Shown: piece after piece, positions 10,827 to 20,479 of the stretch | How the letters are laid out: each line of letters opens with the position of its first letter | Position numbering within the stretch: the stretch's first letter is position 1 | NCBI GenBank assembly: GCA_030374805.1 | Contig: JARGSG010000224.1 | Location: forward strand, 1-64,000 | Length of the DNA stretch: 64,000 nucleotides | Direction: 5' to 3' | Source of the DNA: Gracilaria gracilis | Lineage: Eukaryota; Rhodophyta; Florideophyceae; Gracilariales; Gracilariaceae | Notes under the pieces: generated by a model | What the model saw: the letters and a program-made list of their open reading frames with translations, nothing else | Databases searched by the model: none | Told to the model about the DNA's origin: nothing | Translations under genes and position numbers: made by a program

Positions 10827-11837
10827 TCACGTCCATTCGTATTGTTGCGCGAGATCCCACATAGCTTCTGCGTCACGTCTCCATTCCGGGGATAGTGACA
10901 TACATGAGTTGGGGGGAATAGTGCGAATCCCGTGTTGCTCTTCCTCCCGAATGAAGATGGCTATCGGTTCAGTACGTAAACACCATATTAATCTATATCG
11001 ACTTTTGGCAGCAAGACGAACAAGAGCTGGAAGGCTTGCGCCGGTGAACAGCCGTTCACGTCCGCTTTCATCCGCAACTCCGTCTCCAATACGGCTCCTA
11101 TCCATCATGCCCCAGTAAGCTTGATAGAACAGTGCCAGAATTCTTGGGCGTGCGATAGATGACTGCATTTTTGAAAGTATATTGATATCTCTCCCACCGC
11201 CCGTAAAGATCATCATTATATCTACGATGCCGGCTCCTTCCGCAGTATTTAGAAGAGAATTCAAACGTTCAATGTCCTCTATAGGTCCAGCATCAACTAC
11301 TTCCACTCGTGCTTCAATGCTTGACAGTGACTTCTGAACTTGTTCATAATGCGTACGGCATGATTCATAGGCACTCCATCTTTCGTGCATCACAATACCT
11401 GACCATCCACGCTGCGTCAAAATGTTGCCAGCGAGCATTTGGCCGCTCGCTCTTGAAGAGTCAATTTCGATAAAGACCTTCTTCGTCGCGCCAATAACGG
11501 AAGTGACGTAGAGCAGTACATTCTGTAGCGGGGACGCTGCCGTGCCAAACTCTATACGAGAGTATGGAATGCTCAGAGGTCTGCAATTCCGACTTTCTGG
11601 TAGCCATGCGATTCTGAGATACTGGGAAGAGTCTGACTGAAGTAGGTGAAGATCTTCGGCGTAGCTTAAGCTAGAAATTAACTTCTGATGAGCTTCCTTC
11701 CGCGCCGTGCAAACGTTCGTAGGAAGATCAATAATTTCCAAGATTGAAAGCACAACAAGAACCATGAGAACCGCTAAATGAGCCCCAGATGCGTATGAAA
11801 CGGTCATCCTCGCTAGGTGGGGCTGATCTCCTTTCAT
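10827..11837 (-). CDS. type II membrane protein with FkbM-like methyltransferase domain
   Basis: The 336-aa product has an N-terminal hydrophobic anchor at residues 20-37 (HLAVLMVLVVLSILEIID), suggesting a Golgi or ER type II protein. The lumenal part shows VFIEIDSS and GWSGIVMHE, which sit where FkbM-family methyltransferases have the SAM-binding D-G motif and the GW-G-V-E strand. VDIMMIFTGGGRDINIL replaces the usual D-SID-DG-D segment. RPRILALFYQAYWG and SLPALVRLAAKSRYRLI resemble the family's C terminus. Several typical acidic residues are changed, so catalysis is uncertain. FkbM-like proteins often O-methylate sugars; a role in modifying matrix polysaccharide is only a guess. Start ATG 11837. 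Confidence 0.5.
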   Translation of the reverse strand: MKGDQPHLARMTVSYASGAHLAVLMVLVVLSILEIIDLPTNVCTARKEAHQKLISSLSYAEDLHLLQSDSSQYLRIAWLPESRNCRPLSIPYSRIEFGTAASPLQNVLLYVTSVIGATKKVFIEIDSSRASGQMLAGNILTQRGWSGIVMHERWSAYESCRTHYEQVQKSLSSIEARVEVVDAGPIEDIERLNSLLNTAEGAGIVDIMMIFTGGGRDINILSKMQSSIARPRILALFYQAYWGMMDRSRIGDGVADESGRERLFTGASLPALVRLAAKSRYRLIWCLRTEPIAIFIREEEQHGIRTIPPNSCMSLSPEWRRDAEAMWDLAQQYEWT

Positions 11838-12572
11838 CTCATCGTGTCAAGATGCCCCACTGAAACTTCAGGAGAATCCACGACGAAAGCCTTGTTTCTC
11901 AAAGGAGTTGTTGACGGTGGGTGCTCAGGGAGAGAGAAGTACACTTCTGGCCTAAAAGCTTTGCGAAGAAACAAGTCTTGGGGCAACCTGCTTACTTGTG
12001 GTCTGTTGGCGAAACGAAGATGATAACGACGACCTCATTGTGCTTGGGGACACCTTTGACAAACCTGGGTCAAACCCATGACCTTGAGAGGGTTTTCATT
12101 GTTCAAGTTCATCCGAACTGGTCTTGAGCCTTTTTAAAAGTGATAGCCAATCAGCATGCAATATTTACGTATCCCCAATGGTCATTGGTTGATAAATATA
12201 GCGAATCCCAAACCATAAAATCATTTTGTTAAAGTTTTTTACCCCTCTTCATCCTGTCAAAGAAAGCCGGCAGTATTCGGAATGAAGAGTATCTTTGACA
12301 ATTGTTAGGGGCTGCGCATCTACGCCCAACACAGTCGTTGAACGAAATCACCAGATTGCGGCAGAACAGGTCCCCTGAGGTTTCTGCAGGGTTGCCCTTG
12401 TCAATTAAGAAAACGATCGGAGGAGTCTGGTCCTCAGTTTCCCTGAAGAAAACCATACATATACTCAACACCGATATCTGACATATTGTGAAACAATCTT
12501 GCTGCACTTTTTGCCTCGTAGTGAAAGACCTGAGTGACCCGTCGGAAGGTAATTGCAGAGGCCCTTCTAATC
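11838..12572. other. intergenic, nothing recognised
   Basis: The frames present begin at GTG or have no similarity I recognise. The stretch separates two divergently oriented genes and probably holds both promoters. Confidence 0.5.
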
Positions 12573-12968
12573 ATGGACGCAAAAGTGGAAACGATAGTTC
12601 AAGAGAATGCTGGAGCGAACTCACTCGAGGAGTTCGAACTGAAACCGATCCATATAATCGTGATGATTATCACAGTTCTTCACGCTATGGCAATCGGAGT
12701 ATGGTTAATGCTCTTCCTTTCTAGTGACAAAGGTAAGTCTCCTCCATAAATCAGAGCCTATCCGTTTCGCTTTTTGACGGCTCCACTCTAACGATCACAA
12801 TATGGTATCCCTCCAGACCGCAGAAGTTCGCGATCATCACAAAGAGCTCGTCCCACACCCTCGACTTCGTCGGCTGCTACGAGTTCTACACGAGAAACGT
12901 CGTCAACTACTACGACTTCTACTCCAGAATCGTCTTCGACTGCAAACGAGTCGAAAAAGGATCAGTGA
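12573..12968 (+). CDS. small single-pass membrane protein with Ser/Thr-rich tail (103 aa, two exons)
   Basis: The exons are 12573-12732 and 12817-12968, with an 84-bp intron (GTAAGT donor, CCTCCAG acceptor). Residues 1-25 are acidic, residues 26-50 form one hydrophobic helix (HIIVMIITVLHAMAIGVWLM), and the tail after the splice is arginine- then Ser/Thr-rich, ending KKDQ. Without splicing the frame stops seven codons into the intron. Splicing extends it by 50 residues of consistent composition, which supports the model. I do not recognise the family. It could be a small subunit of an organelle or ER membrane complex. Confidence 0.55.
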
Positions 12969-13236
12969 AAACTGCTATTGATCACAATATGTAGTACTTA
13001 ATACTACAGTCCCGAGGGGCACTGAAGGGGAGTCAGATACTCTTCAGCAAAAGCGAGCTTATAATATAAATGTTCATGTACTATACGTAAAAGTATCAAC
13101 ACGACTAAAACGACACCACTCTTTACAAGGGTATGGGCAGATACATAGGGGCTTCGTAAGAACTGTTAAGCAGATGAAACACGAGATACCAAGCAAAACG
13201 TATGGAGGATTGTATTGATACTACACAAGTGTGTGA

Positions 13237-14064
13237 TCAGCCGTAGAAGACGACTCCTCCTGGGATCTTGGTACCTACCCGTACGGGGGCAGCCCTGTTC
13301 CATTGCGTAGAGGTGTAACGACCTCCAACAACATATCCAGTACCTTTCTCAGTTCCTAGAGGCAACGCCTTTGCAATGCTGAGCCAGCTGGGACTCTGTC
13401 CAGTCAATACGCAGTACTGCAGCATTGTTGAACGTTCCTTATCACTAGAGCTGGGGGTTAAACGCATAGCCACACTCCTGTTGAAAAGCTCGTTGGTCAT
13501 ATAGCATCCCTTGTAAATGCCATATGGCACAATATACTCTCCAAAATCGTCCTCGTATTCCGCTGAGTCAATGAACCAATCAATACATGCATCGTAACCT
13601 TCGTTATGATACTTGGCCATTGCTGCGCAGTATTGGGCTTTGGAAACGGGTGCACTTCCCAGCAGATGCTTGAAAGCTAGCTCAATAAAGCGATACTGAG
13701 AGACGGGTTCAAAAAAGCGCGATACATAAGCATTGGACTTGGCAATGGAACGCACGAATTCGCGAATACTTCCAGTGAGACAAAATTGGCTCTCAGCAGT
13801 GGCCAACGCATCACGCTCCGATTGCATTAAGTGGGCATTACCGAGCACTTGCTTGTAGACAGAAGATATGACTAAACCTACATCCTCGGGCATGGATACA
13901 GGGTCTGCGGTGAGAATACGGTCAATAGAAGAAAATGCCATGCGGGGGGTACTGCGCGTGGAAGCGGTACGCGGTGGAGTGGGAGTAGAGAGGCTTTGGC
14001 ATGCTGCAAACGAAGAGGGTCGTGCCGTAAGGGGCAATGGGGCCGTAAAGGCGGCGTGCGTCAT
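13237..14064 (-). CDS. phycobilisome linker polypeptide, nucleus-encoded, plastid-targeted
   Basis: The protein (275 aa from ATG 14064) would sit in the plastid antenna, inside phycobiliprotein rods or at the rod-core contact, and tune energy transfer. Residues 1-45 form a Ser/Thr/Ala/Pro/Arg-rich transit peptide (MTHAAFTAPLPLTARPSSF). Residues 61-195 are one PBS linker domain, with AESQFCLTGSIREFVRSIAK, FFEPVSQYRFIELAFKHLLG and DSAEYEDDFGEYIVPY. The C-terminal 80 residues are Gly/Tyr-rich and end FYG, with no CpcD-type domain that I can see. The frame is open upstream to 14298, but that part overlaps the promoter and has no targeting character. Whether it is a rod, rod-core or gamma-type linker cannot be told. 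Confidence 0.92.
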   Translation of the reverse strand: MTHAAFTAPLPLTARPSSFAACQSLSTPTPPRTASTRSTPRMAFSSIDRILTADPVSMPEDVGLVISSVYKQVLGNAHLMQSERDALATAESQFCLTGSIREFVRSIAKSNAYVSRFFEPVSQYRFIELAFKHLLGSAPVSKAQYCAAMAKYHNEGYDACIDWFIDSAEYEDDFGEYIVPYGIYKGCYMTNELFNRSVAMRLTPSSSDKERSTMLQYCVLTGQSPSWLSIAKALPLGTEKGTGYVVGGRYTSTQWNRAAPVRVGTKIPGGVVFYG

Positions 14065-14395
14065 TGCGGAGAGAAAGCAGTTTATGTGGTACGGGGTGCG
14101 AAGAAGGTGTAGGGCGCGAAGAAGGGAAGAATGGCCAAGGTGTGGAAGGCGTTCCGTAGATGGGTCCCGAACCGGAGCCGGAGGTTGTCGAAAGAAAATC
14201 TTAAGCGATAGTTGCGAGGGTTTCCGAATCCACGCTTGCGTGGTGTGAAGAGGAGATCTGGGTGATTTGGGCTTGTGGTCGTGAGCGATTTTCATCATTG
14301 GGATTTTTTCGAAACAGGCGCAATGTGCGACCGTGCTGCATCCGAATAAATAGCTAAGAGTTGGCCCACTTTAGCGGCGATTTCGGCACCTCCTT
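14065..14395. other. short intergenic with linker-gene promoter
   Basis: It contains the 5' region of the linker gene, facing a tRNA gene on the other strand. No separate feature was found. Confidence 0.4.
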
Positions 14396-14469
14396 GGCGT
14401 CTATGGTCTAGAGGTAAGATTCTTGCTTTGGGTGCAAGAGGTCCCGGGTTCGAACCCCGGTAGACGCCA
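14396..14469 (+). tRNA. tRNA-Pro (anticodon TGG)
   Basis: The acceptor stem GGCGTCT pairs perfectly with AGACGCC. The D arm contains GGTCTAGAGGT. The anticodon arm is CTTGC-TTTGGGT-GCAAG with TGG at positions 34-36. The T arm has GGTTCGAAC closed by CCCGG pairs. There is no intron and CCA is not encoded. Confidence 0.95.
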
Positions 14470-14640
14470 GCGATCGCTCTCTTTTTGCATTGCAGTTCTA
14501 CCACATGCTCGGATGTGTCAAGCTGTTTCTGTTGGCAAGGAGCATCACCTTGATCCGAGCGATGGAGTTAAAGAGATCTACCCTTGTGAAAGAAAGATAC
14601 GAGGGCTACAACGGTAGCTATGATAACCTTCTACCGTTGG

Positions 14641-14655
14641 TAAGAGGGCTAACGC
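14641..14655 (+). repeat. copy of a recurrent intergenic motif (TAAGAGGGCTAACGC)
   Basis: The same 15-mer occurs inverted at 46686-46700. Near-copies are at 35126-35138 and 35512-35523. All lie between genes. Confidence 0.6.
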
Positions 14656-14711
14656 TACCCTTAGTATCCAGCATTGATAACATTGAATACGGCTTAGCTT
14701 GGTTTCGTTTC

Positions 14712-14742
14712 CTAGAACTGAAGTGTTGAACTTCAGTTCTAG
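14712..14742 (+). repeat. perfect 13-bp hairpin 18 bases before a start codon
   Basis: CTAGAACTGAAGT (14712-14724) and its exact complement (14730-14742) flank a five-base loop. If transcribed, it would form a stable stem in the leader of the FAD oxidoreductase gene, whose ATG is at 14760. Confidence 0.85.
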
Positions 14743-14759
14743 TATTAATTGTCAACAGA

Positions 14760-16160
14760 ATGGCTTATCGGCATTTTCGAACGGCTCTTCACAACACTCT
14801 AAGCTCACACTTGACTTTCACTGCCTGTCCGCCAATTGCAGCGTTCAATCGCCACACAGCCACTCTCACGCTGCATCATTTCGCTCGAAAGACAAAGAGC
14901 AGACGAACCCCGCGCTCAAATGTTGCACCTCCCGAAGTTCCTCCTCCCCGTCGGGTGGCCATAATTGGCGGCGGTTTAGCAGGCTTGGCCACCGCCTATC
15001 ATCTACTCAATTCAACCGCTCGCTATGCACGAAAAAGAGGTTTGGCACATACCGACCTACGTCTCACCATTTTTGACCCCTGCGATCCCGCTGAGGGAGG
15101 TGCTAGCGCAGTTGCTGCCGGTTTGTTGCATCCTTTTGCTCCTAAGGTTAAGAAAAAGGTGTGGCAATCCGTGAAAGCTATTAATGCAACTTTGCATCTT
15201 GTCGATCAAGCTCAGAGCTGCTCTCAAACTCCGCTTATTGCTTTTCCTGGTTTGCTTCGGCTTGCTTTGCGTGAACGGCAACTTGTTGACTATCGAATCG
15301 CTGCAAATCGTTATCCACAGGAAGTGCAATTTTTGGAGCCGCATGAGGTGGCAAGCCGCTTTCCGCATGTGAACCATAACGTGCCTGCTGTGTTCTTGAA
15401 CAAGGCGGCGGTGGTAAATACTCCTGAATATCTACGAGCATTGTGGCGCCTATGCGAACAATCTGGTCGCATCGAATGGCGGAAACAGAGTGTGCAAAAC
15501 GTGCGACACATTTTGGGTGAGGATACGGTCTCATATGATACAGTTGTCGTTTGCGCTGGTGCTGCGATCCCAGGCATAGAAGGAGTCGGGCATGTACCAG
15601 TTCAGTTATGTCGAGGTCAGAATTTGATACTACAATCACGTCAAGATATGTACACACATGAGATCCCTGTTATAAGCGCTAAATACATAGTTCCAGACTT
15701 GTTCAGCGATAAGAAATCCTCACGTCTGGTGGCAGGCGCAACCTTTGAGCATCAACGAGACGAAGAGGATCAAGAGCTCTTCATGCAAGAGCTTTGCAAG
15801 CAGGATGTTACTCGAGCTGTTTCGGAATTGCAGCGACCGCTAGAAGCATTGAGCCCAAATGTCTTGGAAAATTGTTCTGTTCTCGGTGCAACATCGGGCA
15901 CGCGAGCTTTACCTCCGCGTTCCGCCCTCGGTTCTATCCCTATCGTGTGCAAAATGTCTGGGACGGATATCAGAACTTCATGTTGGCTCTACACAGGTTT
16001 GGGTTCTCGCGGTTTGTTACATCATGCCTATCTTGCACGTGTTCTCGCCCATGCAATTGTTGCTGGTAACGAGCGTTTAATACCGCTTGAAACACGCCGC
16101 TTGGAACTCGAGCTACCCGCAATAGACTCATGTCGGGATGTAGCCGTGTGCAATGCATGA
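14760..16160 (+). CDS. FAD-dependent oxidoreductase (DAO family), probably plastid
   Basis: The 466-aa protein starts with about 55 residues rich in Ser, His, Arg and Ala that look like a transit peptide. The FAD-binding Rossmann motif VAIIGGGLAGLATAYHLL follows at about 63-80. SAVAAGLLHPFAPK is the loop seen in plant FAD-dependent oxidoreductases and in the FAD half of bacterial MnmC. A second nucleotide-contact strand reads DTVVVCAGA, and LYTGLGSRGLLHHA is the family's C-terminal FAD loop. DAO enzymes oxidise C-N bonds of amino acids or modified bases; the substrate here is unknown. The gene faces the LPMO-like gene, with 109 bp between stops. Confidence 0.85.
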   Translation: MAYRHFRTALHNTLSSHLTFTACPPIAAFNRHTATLTLHHFARKTKSRRTPRSNVAPPEVPPPRRVAIIGGGLAGLATAYHLLNSTARYARKRGLAHTDLRLTIFDPCDPAEGGASAVAAGLLHPFAPKVKKKVWQSVKAINATLHLVDQAQSCSQTPLIAFPGLLRLALRERQLVDYRIAANRYPQEVQFLEPHEVASRFPHVNHNVPAVFLNKAAVVNTPEYLRALWRLCEQSGRIEWRKQSVQNVRHILGEDTVSYDTVVVCAGAAIPGIEGVGHVPVQLCRGQNLILQSRQDMYTHEIPVISAKYIVPDLFSDKKSSRLVAGATFEHQRDEEDQELFMQELCKQDVTRAVSELQRPLEALSPNVLENCSVLGATSGTRALPPRSALGSIPIVCKMSGTDIRTSCWLYTGLGSRGLLHHAYLARVLAHAIVAGNERLIPLETRRLELELPAIDSCRDVAVCNA

Positions 16161-16269
16161 AGTAGAATAGTACACAACTACAACTCTGATATAGAACGGC
16201 TAAGGTTATCGTCTATCCTTGTATGCTCCGCTCTGGATTTCAGCTGTACAATTGGAAGTTCGGGGAAAC

Positions 16270-18111
16270 TTAGGCAAACTGACCGTAAGCCTTTTGCATT
16301 TCATCCTCGCTTTCGGTGATCACGCCAAGAGCAGCGTTTCTTACAGTGGCTCGTCCTCTTTTCGAACCTGCATCGCCTCCGCCTCTTCCGAGGAAACTGC
16401 CAGAAAATGAAGAAGAACCGCCGGCAGACACTGAACCAGAACCGGTTGATGCCGATGAGCCACCAAATACTCCTGTGGATCCCGACTGTTGTGGTTCTTC
16501 CACCGCCACGGGCTGTGGTGGGGGTGGCGGGGCTGGGGCTGCATTGACGGAGCTACCTGATGAACTGTGTGCCTCAGTAGAGCCGGTAGTGTCTGACGCT
16601 GGTTGAGGAGCAAGTTCCACCGAAGATCCAGAATCTGAGTTTTGCTGCGGAACAGTTTCTGAGTGAGTATCTGTTGGAGGGGCTTCCTCTTCTTCGATTA
16701 CGGTAGACTCTGTTTCTTCTGTAGTTCCGGTAGTGTCCGCATCCGAGATAGGTTCCTGAATCCATTTGGGATCTTCTTCAGAATCTTCGTGATTCTCTTC
16801 CTCGTGTGCATTATGAGCAGGCGAATAGTCATGAATATGTTGGCCAGGGAAATGCGCAGCTCCAGCTCCTCCCTCTTTGAAGCGCAACTCAACGCTACCC
16901 CAAGAAAACGTGCCATCTTTTCCAACTATCTTCACGGACACTCGCATCCGTCGATTAAATAGCGGGTGCATCCAAGGATAAATATCGTCCTCGTGATCAT
17001 CACCGGCAACTGTGTACGGGAGAGAATAATCTTTTCCATTCTTCTTGCCATTTGTGTACCATTCAACGGACTCAACATCACCGGTTGTCTCTGCCATTAG
17101 AGAGATCTCATCACTTCTATGAAGAAGAATGATTTCGTGAAGGTCGACGTCAAGTATTCTGTCCTTTCTTGCGTCTACCAGCAAAAGACGAGAAAGGCCA
17201 ACTGATGCAGGGTTTGTGCTCTTTCCTTCCCCATACCACTCTGACAGAATAGGTTCCGGAGTCTTGCCATCTTTGAACTGTGCAGGAACTCGCTTTTCTG
17301 TCTTGCGCATTGGAAGACAGGGTTCTTTCCAACAAATACCAAGGTCATCAACCGTTGCTTCGCAACCATCCTCATATTCGCTTCCTCCTCCCGCCGCAAA
17401 TTCAGGAACGTACGATTCCTGAACTGGTTCTCCGCCGCTAACTCTCACATAAGCGCAGTCGTAGTAATCGCCGAAGTGACCGTGCCCAACGCCGCCACCG
17501 TACCATGTCCAACCAAGAACATAATCTCCGTCCGGAAACACGGGTGGAATGTATAACATTTTCGCATACGCTTCGTTCTGTCTGTCGTAGTTGCAGTCTC
17601 TGTGGAAGTCGAAGTCATTGCAATTGAATCGTCCTACATTCCAGCAGTTGTAGTGAAAAGCCATCTTTGAGTGCCATTGTTTGGAATCCTTCTTGTTTAG
17701 AGGAACCATAGTCCAACGGACAAACCCACCTTCATGATTGTTTCGGGACCACACGACTCTATGGTATCCTCCTCGTTGGAATATAACTGTGGGATTTGAC
17801 GGGTCTGCATCTCCTGCAAGGTTGTAGTTTGGACACGGACCAGGGCAGTTGCCGATGAAACCACCAGTCCCACCGATACGGCATCCATCTAAGGTCGACA
17901 TTGGGTGCGGACTTGTAAGGAAGCTTTTTCCCGGCAACGCCACAATCAAGGAGAAGAAAATAAACTAACTTGTTAGTTTCATGAATGGTCGATGCGCTTC
18001 CCCGTGGTTCTTGGTTCATTATACTTGGATAATGACAATGCCGTACCTATGCCCGTCAGATTTTGACCATGTAGCCATGAACAGAACTAAAAACGCCACT
18101 TGAAGTTTCAT
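16270..18111 (-). CDS. secreted LPMO-like (chitin-binding type-4/AA-like) protein with acidic, low-complexity tail
   Basis: The exons are 18111-18047 and 17923-16270, with a 123-bp intron (GTACGG donor, GAAAAAG acceptor). Exon 1 encodes a signal peptide (MKLQVAFLVLFMATWSKSDG) whose predicted cleavage leaves His as residue 1. The mature protein begins HSFLTSPHPM. Further hallmarks are NNHEGGFVRW (second copper-ligand His, mature residue 65), paired cysteines, FPDGDYVLGWTWYGG and GDYYDCAYVRV (axial Tyr). This set fits copper lytic polysaccharide monooxygenases, which cut polysaccharides oxidatively. A second beta-rich module follows, and the last 180 residues are Glu/Ser/Gly/Pro-rich. Without the intron the frame would lack both signal peptide and His1. 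The substrate is unknown; a red algal wall galactan or cellulose is possible. Confidence 0.75.
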
Positions 18112-19309
18112 GTTATATAAGCTCACGGGTTCACTCTATTATCCAATGAATTGCCTGCAGCTTGTGCTGCCAATGCGACAATGTCGCAACTTGAAATCCC
18201 AGAGGTGATGACGCCAGCATCTGACTGGAAGTGGAGAAGAGTACACTGGGATGAAAGTCTATCTAGCTTTGAATGAATGACGGTTGCGTGACATGTGGCG
18301 AGTGCTCGAAACCAAGGCTATGCCCATCAGTACATTGCAATCGGGCAAAGAGCAACGGCAAATTCTTTGACAAGAAGGGCCCACTCTCGTGCCCATGGAA
18401 CCGATGGTTAAGAATACTGCACCTTGATAGGTAATACTTGTCAATAGCAATGCACTTTGGCAGCAGGCAATGTCCGTTCTTCAGTAAAAATGGCCGGTCC
18501 AGGTTTCTTTCTATACCGCTTCCCTCGGAGGATGGAAAGGTCGTGCAATGTTTATAGACTCCTCTGTTCAAGTCCATATATGTAACAACACTCTTGCATC
18601 GTTTCACGTCTAAGAGGAATTCAATCATTGAACGTTCTCTCGATATTCCTGGCCAACCAGCAATTCCTTACGTACGGGCCTGAAGAGCCAACAACCTGAA
18701 TGGTTCAACCGTGCAATGACCTGCAGAAGACGTTCTATCCCCCGACACAAGAATGGCCCAACTGCATTGGCCAATGCACCAATTTGTGGTGTTATGTTTG
18801 TGTCGCTTTTTGCAGTGAGCTATAGAGTCAATCTTAGGGGGTGAAGACGCTGTACATCTAGGAAACGAGGATTGTCTTGCAACTGCTGACGGTTGGCGTC
18901 GTCTCTAGATACACGCAATTCTGTAGCTGGTAAAAAGTACTTTGAGGGTGCAAAAAAAGTTGACAGTATCAAGTAGATAGTCTCTAGATACTATCTACCA
19001 ATAGTTAGCAGCACCTCACATGTGTATGAAATTCCTCTAACAGGCGGGGCCAAACCTTCTGCTTGACTACCTCTGTCTTCTTCTCAGTTCCCGCCAACTG
19101 CGATGTTCTCAAAACTGAGATGTACGCATGGGCGATGTTGCAAACAGTTACAACCTTACATATCTACAGAGAGCATGCAATACAATACGTTTCCCTGCAG
19201 AAGAAAATGGCCCCACCATCGTGGTGCCACAAGCTGATATATTTGGGTTTGAGTTGTAGTATAAGCACACAAACTCATATGAATATGGATGCCATGGAAT
19301 GGGGAAGTT
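18112..19309. other. 1.2-kb intergenic with hairpin, no gene recognised
   Basis: Short frames on both strands show no recognisable product. A 9-bp inverted repeat (GTAGATAGT ... ACTATCTAC, 18973-18998) is present. The word TCTCTAGATA occurs here twice (about 18903 and 18981) and once more near 26675. Confidence 0.5.
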
Positions 19310-20314
19310 TCAGTTATCGCCCATCTGCTGAGCTTTATTCACTGCTGCATCAACAGCAGCACCTATTGCGGTTCGAAAGCCTCGTTCCTCTAACTGCGAA
19401 GTACCAACAACAGTAACACCTCCGGGACTCTCTACCATATTCCTCAACAGCGCAGGATGTTTGCCTTGTTGCAGCATATCACCTGCACCTTTAATAGTAT
19501 CAGCAGCCATGGCTAAAGCATGTTCTCTTGAAAAGCCATGCTTAACACCGACATCGGCCAGTGCCTCAGCCATCATGAACACATACGCCACCCCTGCACC
19601 AGATAAGCCAGTGGCAGACGCCATAAGGCTTTCAGAAGTGTGATACACGGTACCCACCGCAGCAAGGATTTGCTCGGCGCGATTGATATGATGTTCTTGA
19701 GCAGCTGAGTTTGTGCAGATTACGGTGCATGCGGATTGTGTGGAAGCAGGTAAGTTGGGCATGGCTCTAACAATCGGAATATGATTATGCGATTGATTGG
19801 ATGAAGACATGTGCTCCTGAAGAGAGGAGGTGCTCATACCTGCAACTATGGAAACAAGAACCGGGTCGTTTCTAGATCGGTGGAGAACGGGGGCAATTTC
19901 CGAAAGGACGATTGGAGCAATGTTGGGCTTGACGCACAAAAGCACAAGATTTGCTTGTTGACAGGCTTCAGTGTTTGAAGTGGTTTGATTCTCTTTCGCA
20001 GCCTCTGGGAGATGTGAAAGAAGCTGGAGTGAAGGAGAAGATGCGTACAGTACGGGTGGGGTGCTTTGAGACAACAAGCCGTTGATTAATGCGGTGGCCA
20101 TGTTACCACCGGCTCCGATGATCGCAACATGTGGAGGGGCTGCCGAGGCTGTTGTTGTGAAGGTTTTCGTAGAATTAGTATATCGACGGTGATGGACATT
20201 TCTTTGTGATTGAGTGAAGGGAGGGTGGAGTGTTCGCGGAGAAATGGAGGGGCGGAGAGTGGTTGCCAGCCTTAAGCAAACGGGCACTCTTTGCATAAAA
20301 GCATACATGACCAT
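19310..20314 (-). CDS. pyrroline-5-carboxylate reductase
   Basis: The enzyme catalyses the last step of proline synthesis, reducing P5C with NAD(P)H. The 334-aa product has an N-terminal extension of about 60 basic, Ser/Thr-rich residues, probably a mitochondrial or plastid targeting sequence. The Rossmann motif VAIIGAGGNMATALI follows at about 64-78. LVLLCVKPN, VSIVAGMS and VRAMPNLPA are P5CR family strands. The C terminus carries the signature LLRNMVESPGGVTVVG with RTAIGAAVDAA. Length without the leader is about 270, the usual size. Start ATG 20314. Confidence 0.93.
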   Translation of the reverse strand: MVMYAFMQRVPVCLRLATTLRPSISPRTLHPPFTQSQRNVHHRRYTNSTKTFTTTASAAPPHVAIIGAGGNMATALINGLLSQSTPPVLYASSPSLQLLSHLPEAAKENQTTSNTEACQQANLVLLCVKPNIAPIVLSEIAPVLHRSRNDPVLVSIVAGMSTSSLQEHMSSSNQSHNHIPIVRAMPNLPASTQSACTVICTNSAAQEHHINRAEQILAAVGTVYHTSESLMASATGLSGAGVAYVFMMAEALADVGVKHGFSREHALAMAADTIKGAGDMLQQGKHPALLRNMVESPGGVTVVGTSQLEERGFRTAIGAAVDAAVNKAQQMGDN

Positions 20315-20479
20315 CGTCCAGTATGCTCGCGTCTGACGAGGACTCGGACCGCGACGGATTGCATTGCCGATTTGCTACGAGAGACGCCCGCATCTGCCCG
20401 GGAAGGGATCTGCCCAAGCTCCGCTGCTCGAGCTGCGGGAAGAAGGCATTTGCCAAAGAAATGCAAAAAGAAACTTCCA

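Noticed and set aside
18263..18628. 121-aa minus-strand frame
   Set aside because: No recognisable product or domain, and nothing beyond an open frame supports it.
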